Counted from the stretch's first letter, positions 53,307 through 63,157 are shown. The stretch is DNA of 64,000 nucleotides from Nannocystis exedens (GCA_945861885.1 CAMAVR010000004.1:57818-121817), one strand, 5' to 3'. Numbers and translations: made by a program. The notes: generated from the letters alone by a model not told the origin.

Positions 53307-55907
53307 GTGTCTCTTGGCCCCGATATTTCGGTTGTTGGTGCGCGCCAGCACAATCTCAAAAACGTTTCGGTCACGCTTCCGCGAGGGAAGCTGATCGTTT
53401 TTACCGGCCCGAGCGGTTCCGGAAAAACGTCGCTCGCGTTCGATACCATCTATGCCGAGGGGGAGCGGCGCTACGTCGAATCGCTCAGCGCCTACGCGCG
53501 CCAATTTCTCGAGCAGCTCTCAAAGCCCGACGTCGACCGAATTGAAGGCCTGTCGCCAGCAATCGCCATCGAACAAAAAACGCTGGGAAAGTCGCCGCGA
53601 TCAACCGTCGGCACGATCACAGAAATCGCCGATTATTTCCGCCTCCTTTTTGCCCGCATCGGCACGCCGCACTGCCCGACATGCGGAAGGACGATCGAAG
53701 CGCAAACAGTGCAGCAGATTGTCGATCGCATCCTCGCGATCGCCGAAGGGTCGAAAGTAACGCTCCTCGCCCCGATCTGCCGCGGCCGCAAAGGTGAGCT
53801 TAAGCTCGAGCTCGATCGCCTCCGCCGCGAAGGATTTGTTCGCGTTGTTGTCGACGGGGTCATGCTCGATCTCGGCGACGACATTCACGTCGCACGTACG
53901 CGCGCGCACGATCTCGACGTTGTCGTCGACCGCATTGTTATCAAGCCGAACCTCAAATCGCGCGTGACCGATAGCGTCGAATTGGCTTTAAAAACAGGCG
54001 ATCGCGCAGTTCTCGTGGCTACCGGTGATAGCGCGCCGGTCTGGATGAGCGAGCGTTTCGCCTGCCTTCATTGCCATAGTTCGCTGCCTACCATCGAACC
54101 GCGACTCTTTTCGTTCAACAGCCCGCACGGAGCCTGCACCGCATGCGTAGGACTCGGCACAACGTCGGGCGAGAGCGAAGTGGACGACGATAGTGACGAT
54201 GCGGACGACCGCGAAGTGCCGCGCGAAGTGTGCGCCGCGTGCAATGGAACTCGCCTTTCGCCCGCGGCGCTCGCGGTCAAAATAGGCGACGCGAACATCG
54301 CGGGCGTTGCGAACCTTTCGCTCGAAGCGCTCGGCGATTGGGTCACCACGCTTTCAACCAACAGCGCATCGCGAATTCTCGAACCGCGCGAAATAACAAT
54401 CGCGACGCCGATCCTCGCGGCGATCGGCTCGCGCCTCCGCTTTTTGATCGATGTCGGCCTCGGCTACCTCTCGCTCGATCGCCCCGCACCAACGCTATCG
54501 AGCGGCGAAGGGCAGCGCATTCGCCTTGCGACTCAAATCGGCTCGGCGCTCGTCGGCGTGATCTATGTGCTCGATGAGCCATCCGCGGGGCTTCACGCGC
54601 GCGACAATGAACGCCTTATTGCTGCGCAAAAGCGCCTTCGCGATCTCGGCAACACCGTGATCGTCGTCGAACACGATCGCGACGTTATTCTCGCGGCCGA
54701 CTATGTCGTCGACCTCGGCCCGGGCGCCGGCGTTCATGGCGGCGAAATCGTCGCGCAAGGGGCCCCTTCCGCGCTGATAAACGACCCAAAATCGGTCACG
54801 GGGCCGTGGCTCGCCCAAACCCGAAAGCTCGCAATTCCCCGCTCGCGCATCAAGCCGGGCGACGCCGCGATTCGGGTGGTTGGCGCGCAGCTGCACAATC
54901 TAAAAAATGTCACGGCGTCGATTCCGATAGGGCTCTTCACGTGCGTCACAGGCGTATCGGGGAGCGGAAAATCAAGCCTAATTGTCGACACGCTCCTTCC
55001 CGCAGCAAAAGCCTCGCTCGCAGGAACTCTCGACGCCAATCGACGTGAATCGCTCGCGTGCAAATCGATCGACGGGCTCTCGCACATCGACAAAGTTGTC
55101 TCGATCGATCAAGCGCCGATCGGCCGCAGTGCGCGCTCAAATCCGGCCACATACACCGGCATTTTTGGCTATTTGCGCGAACTCTACGCCGCGCTCCCAG
55201 ACGCCCGCGCGCGCGGTTACAAGCCGGGGCGATTTTCATTTAACGTTCGCGGCGGCCGCTGCGAAGCGTGCCAGGGCGACGGGGTCATCCGCGTGGAGAT
55301 GCACTTTCTCCCCGACATTTTCGTCGCGTGCGACACGTGCGCCGGGAGGCGATACAACCGCGAAACGCTTGAAATTACCTATCGCGGGCTATCGGTGGCC
55401 GATGCGCTCGAGCTCACCGTCGAACAGGCAATCGATCACTTTGCCGCGTTCCCGCACATTCGTGAACGCCTCGTGGCACTCTCGCGCGTCGGGCTCGGAT
55501 ACATCGCGATAGGTCAGTCGGCAAACACGCTATCGGGCGGGGAAGCGCAGCGCGTGAAATTAGCGCGCGAACTGGCCAAAAGAGCGACCGGGCGAACGCT
55601 CTATCTGTTCGACGAACCGACCACCGGCCTACACTTCAGCGACGTCGAGCAGCTGCTCACCGCGATCGTCGACCTGCGCGATCAAGGAAACACAGTTGTC
55701 GTAATCGAACACAACATCGACGTCGTCGCATGCGCCGACTGGGTGATCGACGTAGGCCCCGAAGCGGGCGATCGAGGCGGCGAAGTTGTCGCAGCAGGGG
55801 CGCCTGAAGCGGTGGCAGCATGTGAGACGTCGCACACCGGGCGCTATCTAAAACCGCACCTCAGTCGACAATTGCCCACACAATTGAGTAATTTATCGGG
55901 CGAATAA
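53307..55907 (+). CDS. uvrA: Excinuclease ABC subunit UvrA (short form)
   Basis: UvrA is the damage sensor of nucleotide excision repair. The 866-residue product has both ATPase modules (GPSGSGKTS near residue 34; GVSGSGKSS near 550), the signatures LSSGEGQR and LSGGEAQRV, zinc-finger pairs CPTC, CLHC/CTAC and CAAC, and a C-terminal CEACQGDG/CDTCAG finger. Usual length is about 940. The stretch between CVGLG and CAACNGTRL, about 100 residues in E. coli, is reduced to an acidic linker of about 30 (VDDDSDDADD). The GTG at 53307 fits the family start. Confidence 0.94.
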   Translation: MSLGPDISVVGARQHNLKNVSVTLPRGKLIVFTGPSGSGKTSLAFDTIYAEGERRYVESLSAYARQFLEQLSKPDVDRIEGLSPAIAIEQKTLGKSPRSTVGTITEIADYFRLLFARIGTPHCPTCGRTIEAQTVQQIVDRILAIAEGSKVTLLAPICRGRKGELKLELDRLRREGFVRVVVDGVMLDLGDDIHVARTRAHDLDVVVDRIVIKPNLKSRVTDSVELALKTGDRAVLVATGDSAPVWMSERFACLHCHSSLPTIEPRLFSFNSPHGACTACVGLGTTSGESEVDDDSDDADDREVPREVCAACNGTRLSPAALAVKIGDANIAGVANLSLEALGDWVTTLSTNSASRILEPREITIATPILAAIGSRLRFLIDVGLGYLSLDRPAPTLSSGEGQRIRLATQIGSALVGVIYVLDEPSAGLHARDNERLIAAQKRLRDLGNTVIVVEHDRDVILAADYVVDLGPGAGVHGGEIVAQGAPSALINDPKSVTGPWLAQTRKLAIPRSRIKPGDAAIRVVGAQLHNLKNVTASIPIGLFTCVTGVSGSGKSSLIVDTLLPAAKASLAGTLDANRRESLACKSIDGLSHIDKVVSIDQAPIGRSARSNPATYTGIFGYLRELYAALPDARARGYKPGRFSFNVRGGRCEACQGDGVIRVEMHFLPDIFVACDTCAGRRYNRETLEITYRGLSVADALELTVEQAIDHFAAFPHIRERLVALSRVGLGYIAIGQSANTLSGGEAQRVKLARELAKRATGRTLYLFDEPTTGLHFSDVEQLLTAIVDLRDQGNTVVVIEHNIDVVACADWVIDVGPEAGDRGGEVVAAGAPEAVAACETSHTGRYLKPHLSRQLPTQLSNLSGE

Positions 55908-55987
55908 GACACTTTCAAAAGCCGTTCATGTACCCTGGCCACGGATCGTCGCGCCCATCCGCGCGCGTGAGAACACTAGGGGGGACT

Positions 55988-58405
55988 ATGCTCGGCTTTC
56001 GCTCATTAGGTAGTATTCAATCGAAATGGCTAAGGCGCAGCATCGCGTGCGTGGTGTTCCTGCCGGCACTCGCGATCGGCTGCGGCGGCGGCGGCAGCAA
56101 GACCAACAGCGGCACGCCCGATAGCGGCGGGACCGCAGTCGGCATACCCGACGGCGGAGATGCCGCGACTCCAGCGCCGACAAATCAACTGGTCCTTCAA
56201 TGGCCGGACGGGTATGAGGACGGCAAGCTACCGCTAAAAACGTTCCTCCAGCTTCATACGTACAAGATAACCACCGGGGCCGAGACCGAAAAAATCGCGA
56301 ACCCTCAGTGCGCATGGACGTCGGGCAATCCTGCGGTGGCAACAGTCGATGAGCACGGCGTCGTAACGGCAGTTGCTAAAGGGACGTCCGAGATTACCGC
56401 TACATTGGGTGGTCTGTCGGCCAAAAAAACCGTCACAGTTCTCGAGGACGATCCGGACACCGTTGTTATCAACGCGGATGCTTACGAGCTAGCGGTCGGA
56501 ATTGAAGCCGAATGTTGGGTGCTCGGCGACTACAAAGGGCGGCGCTATCCGATGCAGGAGCAGACGATAACGGTAAACCCCGCAACCGCGGCAACCGTTT
56601 CCCGCGGAAGCATCATGCCGCGCGTACCGGAACCAGTGACATTGACTGCTACGGTGGCAGGCTACGATTCACCGACGCTTGCTCTAACGTTCACCGCCGC
56701 GCGTGCAGTCGCGGTGGAGATGAGCGAACGCACTACCGTCGTCGGCGGTAACCTTGGCGATAAAGGTCGCGATCTCGTGTTAGGTGACGGTACCGAGCAG
56801 GAGGATTTCACAGGTGTCGTCATTTCAAGTGCACCAGCCGTCGTTAGCATCGATGGCGGCGACGAATTGGCAATCGGTGCCGGCGAGGCGACGATTACTG
56901 TTACGTCCACGCAACTGGCGACAGACGGTGGCACCGGAGCGGACGGCGGAGCGCTTAGCGCAATGCCTGCCGTCACTGTGAGTGCCTCTGAACCATTCAG
57001 CGTGCTCGGCGCGGACAGATGCACAGGGATAGCCTTTGCAGACCCCGCGCCAGCAATTCCGCTTGGGCTCGCCACCGATCTCCACCCATCCTGCCTCCTT
57101 GCAGATGGGCGGACCATCGGCCTTGACCCCTCGCAGGTGGTCTTTTCCGTAGGAGCTGCCAGAGCTTTATCAGCAGATGGAGTTGTCCATGTTTCTCAGG
57201 GTCGCGGACGCCTTACCGCTCTTGCACCGGGTGATACAACGGTCACGGCCAGTCTTGTCGGCTCAAACCTTTCAGCAAGCGTTCCAGTGCGCGTTCTAGC
57301 CGGTACATTCGCCGCCCCGACCGTCCTCGTTCCACAACCTGTCATCATTGGAGGTCTGTGGGAATTGCTCAGGGCAGCGAGCACATTCACGGTTACTGGT
57401 CCCGACGGTGAGGACATTCCAGTCGACGTCACCGGCTTCGGTGAATGGAGCATTGCGCCCGCATCGACGGCATTGGCGACCATAGAGTCGGGAATGGTGG
57501 AAGTCGGCGGCCGGATGATCGCACGACCGGGTCGCTTGCGCACACGCGGTACCGGAAGGGTCGTGGTTAATTTCGTCCTTCCTGGGCAAGCCCCCGCAAC
57601 CGCAAACGTTGATGTAGTCAACGGCGAGATTGTCGGTCTTTCAATCCAGCTCGCCGGCACCGACTCCACCGATGCCGGAGCACTTCCGTGGGTCCTCCCG
57701 GCGGAGGGCGAGTTTCCGTTGGCCATCTTTGCCAATTTGAGTCTTGACGGAGGAGCCGCTGTCAACAACGTCGATGTCACCAACCAAGCGGCCATCCTGG
57801 CCGGCGCCAACCTCTTTGCTGGCGGCGGACTCCCCCCACTGCCCCCCGGGGCGGTAATTGCAGACATCGACCACGTCGGTGCACCAGGCGTGCTAGAAGT
57901 GATAGCCCCGGCACTAAGCGCAGATGCCGGTGCAGACGCAAGCGCACCGATGCCAATTGTCGCAGCAATGGCACGCCCCCAAGGTGGCGCACCGATTACG
58001 GCCACCGCAACCCCATTGGTCGGCCCAGCGAACCTTGGTGCCGGGATACAGTTCGGTGTGCTGCAAAATAGAGTCACCGATCCAGACGCGATACGGAATG
58101 CGGTCACCTGGGGCCTGACCCCGATAACATGCACGTCCAAGAAAGCGGGGCAAGTAGTTGCCTATGTCCGAATGGCCGCGCGACTTACAACGCCTACGAG
58201 GAATTTCCAATTGCCCCTGAACCGATTCATATGGACCGTACAATCCCCGGTAACCCCCGCCGTCGTCCTCGCTGTGGATGAGATGCAACCGTCGGTGTTT
58301 GTGAGGTGTCCGGCGGCGCTTAAGGGCAAAACCATCACAGTGACTGCTGAGATCCCTCGGCCCGCAGGGAACCTCAAAGCCTCCGTCGACGTAACAGTCA
58401 ATTAG
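55988..58405 (+). CDS. Big_2 (Ig-like) repeat lipoprotein
   Basis: The ATG at 55988 follows an AGGGGGGA site. The leader ends in LAIGC and is followed by a Gly-rich run, so the 805-residue product is a lipoprotein. The first part (about 65-140) has a Big_2 domain: AWTSGNPAVATVDEHGVVTA, then GTSEITATL. At least two more Big_2-like units follow (SAPAVVSIDGG, ALAPGDTTVTASL). The rest is beta-rich with Gly/Ala/Asp segments. Such proteins often act as surface adhesins or scaffolds. Confidence 0.87.
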   Translation: MLGFRSLGSIQSKWLRRSIACVVFLPALAIGCGGGGSKTNSGTPDSGGTAVGIPDGGDAATPAPTNQLVLQWPDGYEDGKLPLKTFLQLHTYKITTGAETEKIANPQCAWTSGNPAVATVDEHGVVTAVAKGTSEITATLGGLSAKKTVTVLEDDPDTVVINADAYELAVGIEAECWVLGDYKGRRYPMQEQTITVNPATAATVSRGSIMPRVPEPVTLTATVAGYDSPTLALTFTAARAVAVEMSERTTVVGGNLGDKGRDLVLGDGTEQEDFTGVVISSAPAVVSIDGGDELAIGAGEATITVTSTQLATDGGTGADGGALSAMPAVTVSASEPFSVLGADRCTGIAFADPAPAIPLGLATDLHPSCLLADGRTIGLDPSQVVFSVGAARALSADGVVHVSQGRGRLTALAPGDTTVTASLVGSNLSASVPVRVLAGTFAAPTVLVPQPVIIGGLWELLRAASTFTVTGPDGEDIPVDVTGFGEWSIAPASTALATIESGMVEVGGRMIARPGRLRTRGTGRVVVNFVLPGQAPATANVDVVNGEIVGLSIQLAGTDSTDAGALPWVLPAEGEFPLAIFANLSLDGGAAVNNVDVTNQAAILAGANLFAGGGLPPLPPGAVIADIDHVGAPGVLEVIAPALSADAGADASAPMPIVAAMARPQGGAPITATATPLVGPANLGAGIQFGVLQNRVTDPDAIRNAVTWGLTPITCTSKKAGQVVAYVRMAARLTTPTRNFQLPLNRFIWTVQSPVTPAVVLAVDEMQPSVFVRCPAALKGKTITVTAEIPRPAGNLKASVDVTVN

Positions 58406-58471
58406 CGCACGCAAGGTCGGCCGGCGATCGTCGTCGGCCGACAGGGCCCATCCGGGCGGGGCTCTCCCGCC

Positions 58472-60025
58472 CTACTTCCACACCACCAAATAGCTCGTCA
58501 TCACCGCGTTTCCGTACCGCTTCGCTGCGGCCATCTCGCTTTCGCCGATCGTCGCGCGGTAGGCCACTTCGTTCGCCGCGCCGCGCTTTACGTCGGCCGT
58601 CACGTCGAACACCGTCGGCTTCACGTCGAGCCCGGGACACCACCCTCCCCTCCCGAAATACCATGTCCCGTGCTGGTTCGGCACGACCCCTTCGCTCACG
58701 CGATCGCGGCAGCCGTCGAGCGTCTGCACATCTGGGAACATCACCACATGCTTCGCCCCGTTGACCGCAAAGTGATGGCGGTGATCGCAAAACTCCGCGC
58801 ACTGCTCTTCGTCTGAGCCGTGCCCTGTTACGAGCGCAACCAACTCGACTTTGCGCGCATCGGCTGGCACATCGATGTGCATCGCCGGATGCGCGGCGTT
58901 GTACCCCGAGTTGAGCTCACCCCCCGAAAAGAGCGGGATCACAGAAACCGGCCGAATCGGCTTATTTTTAGCCGAAAAACGCAGCGACATCGACAGCACG
59001 TAGTTCGCTGCGCGCGGACTCCACTGTTTGAGCGCATACCATCGAAGCGTGCGATGGCCCCCCTCTTTGAACAGCGGCAGGAGCCCGCTGATATCTGTCA
59101 CCCAGCGCCCTTCGCGCCAATATGGCGTGATCCACCGCGCAACTTCGACATCGCATCGCCGCGCCTCTCCCGGGGCGTCGTCGCACAAATACAAATTCGC
59201 GAGGTAATCCCACGCGCCGCACTCGCCATCGCGACGATTTTCGCAGTTGATGGCCAAATCGACCTCGAGCGAATCAAACTTTGACATCGCTGCGGCATCG
59301 GGGAGCGATGCCTCGACAATCGCTTCGTCGGCAATCACGACGCTATTGAGAAGCGGAACGACCGCTGCATTCTCGGCGGCAAGGCGCGCTTCACGAACGC
59401 GCTCAAATTCGTAATACGCAGACTCGGACGCGAGGAATGTTAAATCGGCGTCGACCCCGCCATTGCCCAATCGCCCGAGCATCCCCACTTCGCGGACACG
59501 CCCTTTTGAATCGACCCCCCACTGGAACGGATCGAACCGCTTGTATGGCATCGGTGTTGCCATGCGCGTGCGGACGACGTCGCCTGCCCAGCCGGCAACT
59601 TTATCGGCCTGCGTCGTCACAAAATGAACGCGACTGCTCCAATGATCGCGATCGGCCGCTGGCAAGCTCGCGATTTCAGCGCGCGCACGCGACGCGAAGC
59701 TATTAAACCCAGCCTGATCGGCGAGCCACATAAAAACGTAGTGCGTGTTTTTAGGCGAAGCCGACACGAGTGCGCCTACTGAGCTGGCCGAGCTCGTGAA
59801 AAGCTCTTTCGAAAAATCGGCCGCGCCTCCGCTGCGAATCCGCCCCGGAGCGTAAACGAGAAAGAGAGTGCTCTCGTCCGCCTCAGATGACGCCGGCGAA
59901 TACGACCAATCACCTTCGCTTGTTGGAACGACGAACGACGGGGCGATGCTGTGCGGCGTTGTCGCTTCGGCAGCGGGTGCGAGCGGAAAAACCAGCGAAA
60001 TAGCGGCAGCAATCGAGCGATTCAT
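58472..60025 (-). CDS. Secreted PNGase F-like amidase
   Basis: The product of 517 residues has a signal peptide (MNRSIAAAISLVFPLAPAAEA). The middle and C-terminal parts match PNGase F: CGAWDYLANLYLC, TGHGSDEEQCAEFCDHRHHF, GTWYFGRGGWCPG. This enzyme removes N-linked glycans from asparagine in glycoproteins using a Asp/Glu pair; the exact catalytic residues were not traced. It carries an N-terminal extension of about 150 residues. Bacterial PNGase F occurs mainly in Bacteroidota and some predators. The start ATG has no strong ribosome site. Confidence 0.85.
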   Translation of the reverse strand: MNRSIAAAISLVFPLAPAAEATTPHSIAPSFVVPTSEGDWSYSPASSEADESTLFLVYAPGRIRSGGAADFSKELFTSSASSVGALVSASPKNTHYVFMWLADQAGFNSFASRARAEIASLPAADRDHWSSRVHFVTTQADKVAGWAGDVVRTRMATPMPYKRFDPFQWGVDSKGRVREVGMLGRLGNGGVDADLTFLASESAYYEFERVREARLAAENAAVVPLLNSVVIADEAIVEASLPDAAAMSKFDSLEVDLAINCENRRDGECGAWDYLANLYLCDDAPGEARRCDVEVARWITPYWREGRWVTDISGLLPLFKEGGHRTLRWYALKQWSPRAANYVLSMSLRFSAKNKPIRPVSVIPLFSGGELNSGYNAAHPAMHIDVPADARKVELVALVTGHGSDEEQCAEFCDHRHHFAVNGAKHVVMFPDVQTLDGCRDRVSEGVVPNQHGTWYFGRGGWCPGLDVKPTVFDVTADVKRGAANEVAYRATIGESEMAAAKRYGNAVMTSYLVVWK

Positions 60026-60175
60026 GGCGCCACGGTTAACACGCGGGTTCCCAATTTGGAACGCAAGACTTGCGGGGCACGATTGCGAAACGCCCAATTT
60101 GTGTCACGACGTCGGCAAGACTTTTTGCGCCGCCTGCACTCTTTGGCGAGACCTGACCCTTACGGAGAACACACT

Positions 60176-61759
60176 ATGTTTAGTCGCAAGCACATCGCAG
60201 CTACATTTGGTATTTTTGCGCTCGGAATTTCATCGGCCGCGATGATCGGGTGCGGCAGTTCGGGCGGCTCGAGCGAAGAGCGCACCGAAGAGCCGATTGA
60301 AACAGATCCTAAGCCAAGCGCGAAAGAGCAGCAGCTCGCGGAGCTCGAAGCGGCCATCGATTTTATCGACTCCATTTTGGACAACCTGAACACGGCAGTA
60401 GACGCGCGCTCGTCGCAAACGTCGTTTCAGCATCATGTCATTCTGCTGGAAGATAGCCGGCAGCAGCTTGTGACGGCCAAGAGTGACGCGCCGAGCGCCC
60501 CCGCCGCGCTCGACAACGCCGATGCAGCGATCGCCGCAGTCGAACTGGCCCAGCCAATCGACACCGGTGATGCCGGCGCAACATCGCCGACATGCGGCAG
60601 CGAAGCGGATAGCGCGGAGCCGGCAAAAACGGCGCGAAAGTCAATTCCCCGAACCGCTCTCCCAGGCGACCTATTCGGCGCGCCGGCCCGAGCAAAGCGC
60701 TGCGTCCCGCCGCGACGCTTCAGCGCCGGCACCAACTATCGCCCGCGCAAACACAACTACGATGAGCGAGTGCTGAGAACCAATCGCGTCGCGCCATTCG
60801 TTCCGACTCTTCGTCTGGTCGAAGAAGAAGAAGAAGCCACCCGCAAACGGAACCGGGTGAGGTTCGCGACGCCCGTTTCAACAGTGGTGGGCCACGGCTC
60901 ACATGTTGACGATGACCCGGCACACGAAGACGGCCCGGAAGCCGCTCTGTTCGACCGCGAATTTGAACCGCGACGACCACCACCAGCAAGGTCGTGGTCG
61001 TTTCAGCCATCACCTGACCCAGCGCTCGACCTCGACGACGACCTAGACTACTCGGGTCGCCCGCCGTTCTCGCTCAGCCTCGTAAGACTGGCCGACGAGC
61101 GCCCGTTCGACAACGGCGACCGGCAATCGCCGACCTGGTACGAGCTTCAACCGGAACCGCTCTCGCCAAGCGCGTCAGCCGGACCGCCAGCCGGGGATTA
61201 CGACTGGGTCGATCTCCCTCCAGCCAGTGATGTCGATCTCCCTCTAGCCAGTGATTGGGCAGCGCCGCACGGTGGCGATAGCGACTCGACTCGCGCTCAC
61301 CACGAAGACAGCGACTCCGACGACGACGGCTTGGGAGCGCGATCGCACTTTTTCGGGGAAGGTGATTTCCTCGCCCTCCCGACGCCAAAGTCGAACCCGG
61401 GAAGACGAGCCGAGGCTAAGTTTGCCCAAGTCATTGGAGTGGTTCAACGTGGAACCGACCCAAATAGCCAACGCATCACGCGCTTTGGCATCGACAGCGA
61501 TGCGCAAGACGGCGCCCCATTTGAGCAACTGCGCGTCGCGCTAAGCGACGATGAAATCTACAACGTCTTCGGCGCGCAAATTCAGGGCACCGACAAGGTT
61601 TTTGTAAGAATTCGTTCGGTCGATCCAGTGTCAGGACGCGAGGTGGCGCAGGTCGGAACCGCCGAGGTCAGTACCCGCGACGGGCGACTCATCACCGCGA
61701 TTCACCATCTCGGAAGGTCTTCTCGGTTAGCGGAGCACGACCAGACGACTCGCTTCTGA
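60176..61759 (+). CDS. Hypothetical low-complexity lipoprotein
   Basis: The ATG at 60176 has an ACGGAGAA ribosome site. The leader ends in AMIGC, a lipobox, in a 527-residue product. A short helical segment (about 45-105, LEAAIDFIDSILDNLNTAV) follows. The middle (about 150-410) is disordered, rich in Arg, Asp, Pro and Glu, with a run of EEEEE and tandem LPPASDVDLPLASD. The C-terminal 90 residues look more ordered (AKFAQVIGVVQRGTDPNSQ). No family is recognised. Confidence 0.8.
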   Translation: MFSRKHIAATFGIFALGISSAAMIGCGSSGGSSEERTEEPIETDPKPSAKEQQLAELEAAIDFIDSILDNLNTAVDARSSQTSFQHHVILLEDSRQQLVTAKSDAPSAPAALDNADAAIAAVELAQPIDTGDAGATSPTCGSEADSAEPAKTARKSIPRTALPGDLFGAPARAKRCVPPRRFSAGTNYRPRKHNYDERVLRTNRVAPFVPTLRLVEEEEEATRKRNRVRFATPVSTVVGHGSHVDDDPAHEDGPEAALFDREFEPRRPPPARSWSFQPSPDPALDLDDDLDYSGRPPFSLSLVRLADERPFDNGDRQSPTWYELQPEPLSPSASAGPPAGDYDWVDLPPASDVDLPLASDWAAPHGGDSDSTRAHHEDSDSDDDGLGARSHFFGEGDFLALPTPKSNPGRRAEAKFAQVIGVVQRGTDPNSQRITRFGIDSDAQDGAPFEQLRVALSDDEIYNVFGAQIQGTDKVFVRIRSVDPVSGREVAQVGTAEVSTRDGRLITAIHHLGRSSRLAEHDQTTRF

Positions 61760-61775
61760 TCCCAATCCGAGCTCT

Positions 61776-61803
61776 CGATTGAGCCGGAACTGCGGCCCAA
61801 TCG
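61776..61803. terminator. Hairpin after the 60176 lipoprotein gene
   Basis: A stem of about ten pairs (61776-61786 with 61793-61803, with one A-C mismatch and a six-base loop) lies 17 bases after the stop. No T tract follows. It may be a 3' end structure of the mRNA. The stretch 61804-61870 shows nothing else. Confidence 0.35.
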
Positions 61804-61871
61804 AGACGCCTAGGAGACGCCAAGACCACGCTTTTTCACGTGAAAGAGCAGCAAACGCCAACTTGCGCACA

Positions 61872-61960
61872 CCGACTTTCATGTCACCTTAGTCACCACA
61901 CAAGTATTTTCCTCGCCGGCGCATACGGAAGCGGGGGCACGGTTTATGGAGGTTATTCAC
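61872..61960 (+). repeat. Leader repeat, copy 1 (upstream of 61961)
   Basis: About 90 bases ahead of the repeat-lipoprotein gene are closely matched by 63602-63685 ahead of the final lipoprotein gene. The best-conserved core reads TTTCCTCGCCGGCGCA, a spacer of about eight, then AGCGGGGGCACGGTT and a GGAGG ribosome site. It is a duplicated promoter/leader; a shared regulator or RNA structure is possible. Confidence 0.75.
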
Positions 61961-63097
61961 ATGGTTCACTCAAAGATTCATTCGATATCGTTTTTGATGG
62001 CGTTAGGCCTAGTCTCAATCGTCGGCTGCGGCTCGTCAGATCACAGCACCGATAGCAAAGGGACAAACACCGAACTCGAAGAAGGCACGCAGACAGACAC
62101 CGAAGCGGTCGAAATCGGCACCGGCACCTCCACCCCCGCGAGCGACTTCTCGCCGGATGGCGGCGAAGAAGGCGATGTCGAAGAAGGCGATGTCGAAGAA
62201 AGCGATGTCGAAGAAGGCGATGACAAGGAGGAGAGCCCCGTAGTCGTTCGTGGGCGAAAGCATTTTGAGCCGAACGATAGCTTGGGCAGAGGCTGCATCC
62301 CGACGCCAGAGAGCGCGACGTTAACGTCCAAGGGCCGAAGGCACGCGCCGATCGTCGATGACACCGCAGCAGGTCTCCCAAGCGGCCACCATGCCGTCTC
62401 AGGCCGCAGGCACGCGCCGATCGTCGATGAGACAGCGGCAGGCCTCCCAAGCAGCCACCAGTCAGCCACGGGCCGCAGGCACTTTGGAGCAAAAGATGCG
62501 CTAGGCGTAGGCCTTAATCCGGTGAACGACGAACAGTCAGCCACGGGCCGCAGGCACTTTGGAGCAAAAGATGCGCTAGGCGTAGGCCTCAATCCGGTGA
62601 ACGACGAACCAGTGCGCGTCCGCACATCGCGAGGACCGCAAGCCCACCTCGGATCAGACTTCGTCCCGACCCGCGAAGAAGCCGTCGCTGCAGGCCGAAG
62701 GCATGCCCCAGTAGTCGCCGCAGACGCCGCAGGCCTCCCGTCAGATCACGAGACCAAGAGCCGCAAATCACAAGCGCCGCAGGATAACCTTGCACTCGGC
62801 AGCGTAAGCGTAGAAACCAGCGACTATCGCCCACACTGCAAGCAAGTCCAAGGTCCACAAGACCACCTCACCATCAACGGCGAGCCAACCGAAGGCGCAG
62901 CCCCAGCACGACCAACCGGCCGAGCACGAGTAGCCGGCTTCGACACAAACGCCAGCTCACTAACATTCGGCGAAGCCGGCCTAACAGAAGCCCACCGAGT
63001 ACGCCGCGATCCAAACGCAACAATCGAAGGCGTCCAGGACGACGAGCACCCCCTAGACGAAGCAACCCAAGCGTTCGCAAACGGCCTTCGCCAGTAA
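61961..63097 (+). CDS. Lipoprotein with tandem 23-25-residue GRRH repeats
   Basis: The ATG at 61961 has a GGAGG ribosome site; the ATG at 61946 overlaps that site. The leader ends in SIVGC, giving a lipoprotein of 378 residues. An acidic run EEGDVEEGDVEESDVEEGD is followed by about eight repeats with consensus (G)R(R/K)H(A/F)xxxDxxAxGLxP, e.g. GRRHAPIVDETAAGLPS. Two copies (62459-62533, 62534-62608) are nearly identical in DNA. The C-terminus is less regular. No family is recognised. The repeat unit begins at a basic pair, as in cleavage-processed repeats, but this is inference. Confidence 0.85.
   Translation: MVHSKIHSISFLMALGLVSIVGCGSSDHSTDSKGTNTELEEGTQTDTEAVEIGTGTSTPASDFSPDGGEEGDVEEGDVEESDVEEGDDKEESPVVVRGRKHFEPNDSLGRGCIPTPESATLTSKGRRHAPIVDDTAAGLPSGHHAVSGRRHAPIVDETAAGLPSSHQSATGRRHFGAKDALGVGLNPVNDEQSATGRRHFGAKDALGVGLNPVNDEPVRVRTSRGPQAHLGSDFVPTREEAVAAGRRHAPVVAADAAGLPSDHETKSRKSQAPQDNLALGSVSVETSDYRPHCKQVQGPQDHLTINGEPTEGAAPARPTGRARVAGFDTNASSLTFGEAGLTEAHRVRRDPNATIEGVQDDEHPLDEATQAFANGLRQ
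62459..62608 (+). repeat. 75-bp tandem duplication inside the repeat-lipoprotein gene
   Basis: Two adjacent 75-base units are almost identical and each encodes SATGRRHFGAKDALG and a 10-residue tail. The in-frame length (25 codons) means copy number could change without frameshift. Older, more diverged units flank it. Confidence 0.85.
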
Positions 63098-63120
63098 CAA
63101 AGCTCAAAAAAGAGCAAAAA

Positions 63121-63151
63121 GAGCGCAGCAAAAGCTGCGCTCTTTTTTTTT
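63121..63151 (+). terminator. Rho-independent terminator
   Basis: A perfect nine-pair stem (63121-63129 with 63134-63142), an AAAA loop and nine T follow the stop of the repeat lipoprotein by 24 bases. An A-rich run upstream would give T on the other strand, so it may act in both directions. Confidence 0.92.
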
Positions 63152-63157
63152 AATCCA

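Noticed and set aside
62160-62230. CRISPR-like short repeats (GAAGGCGATGTCGAAG units)
   Set aside because: The units are in frame inside a gene, contiguous without spacers, and encode an acidic run.
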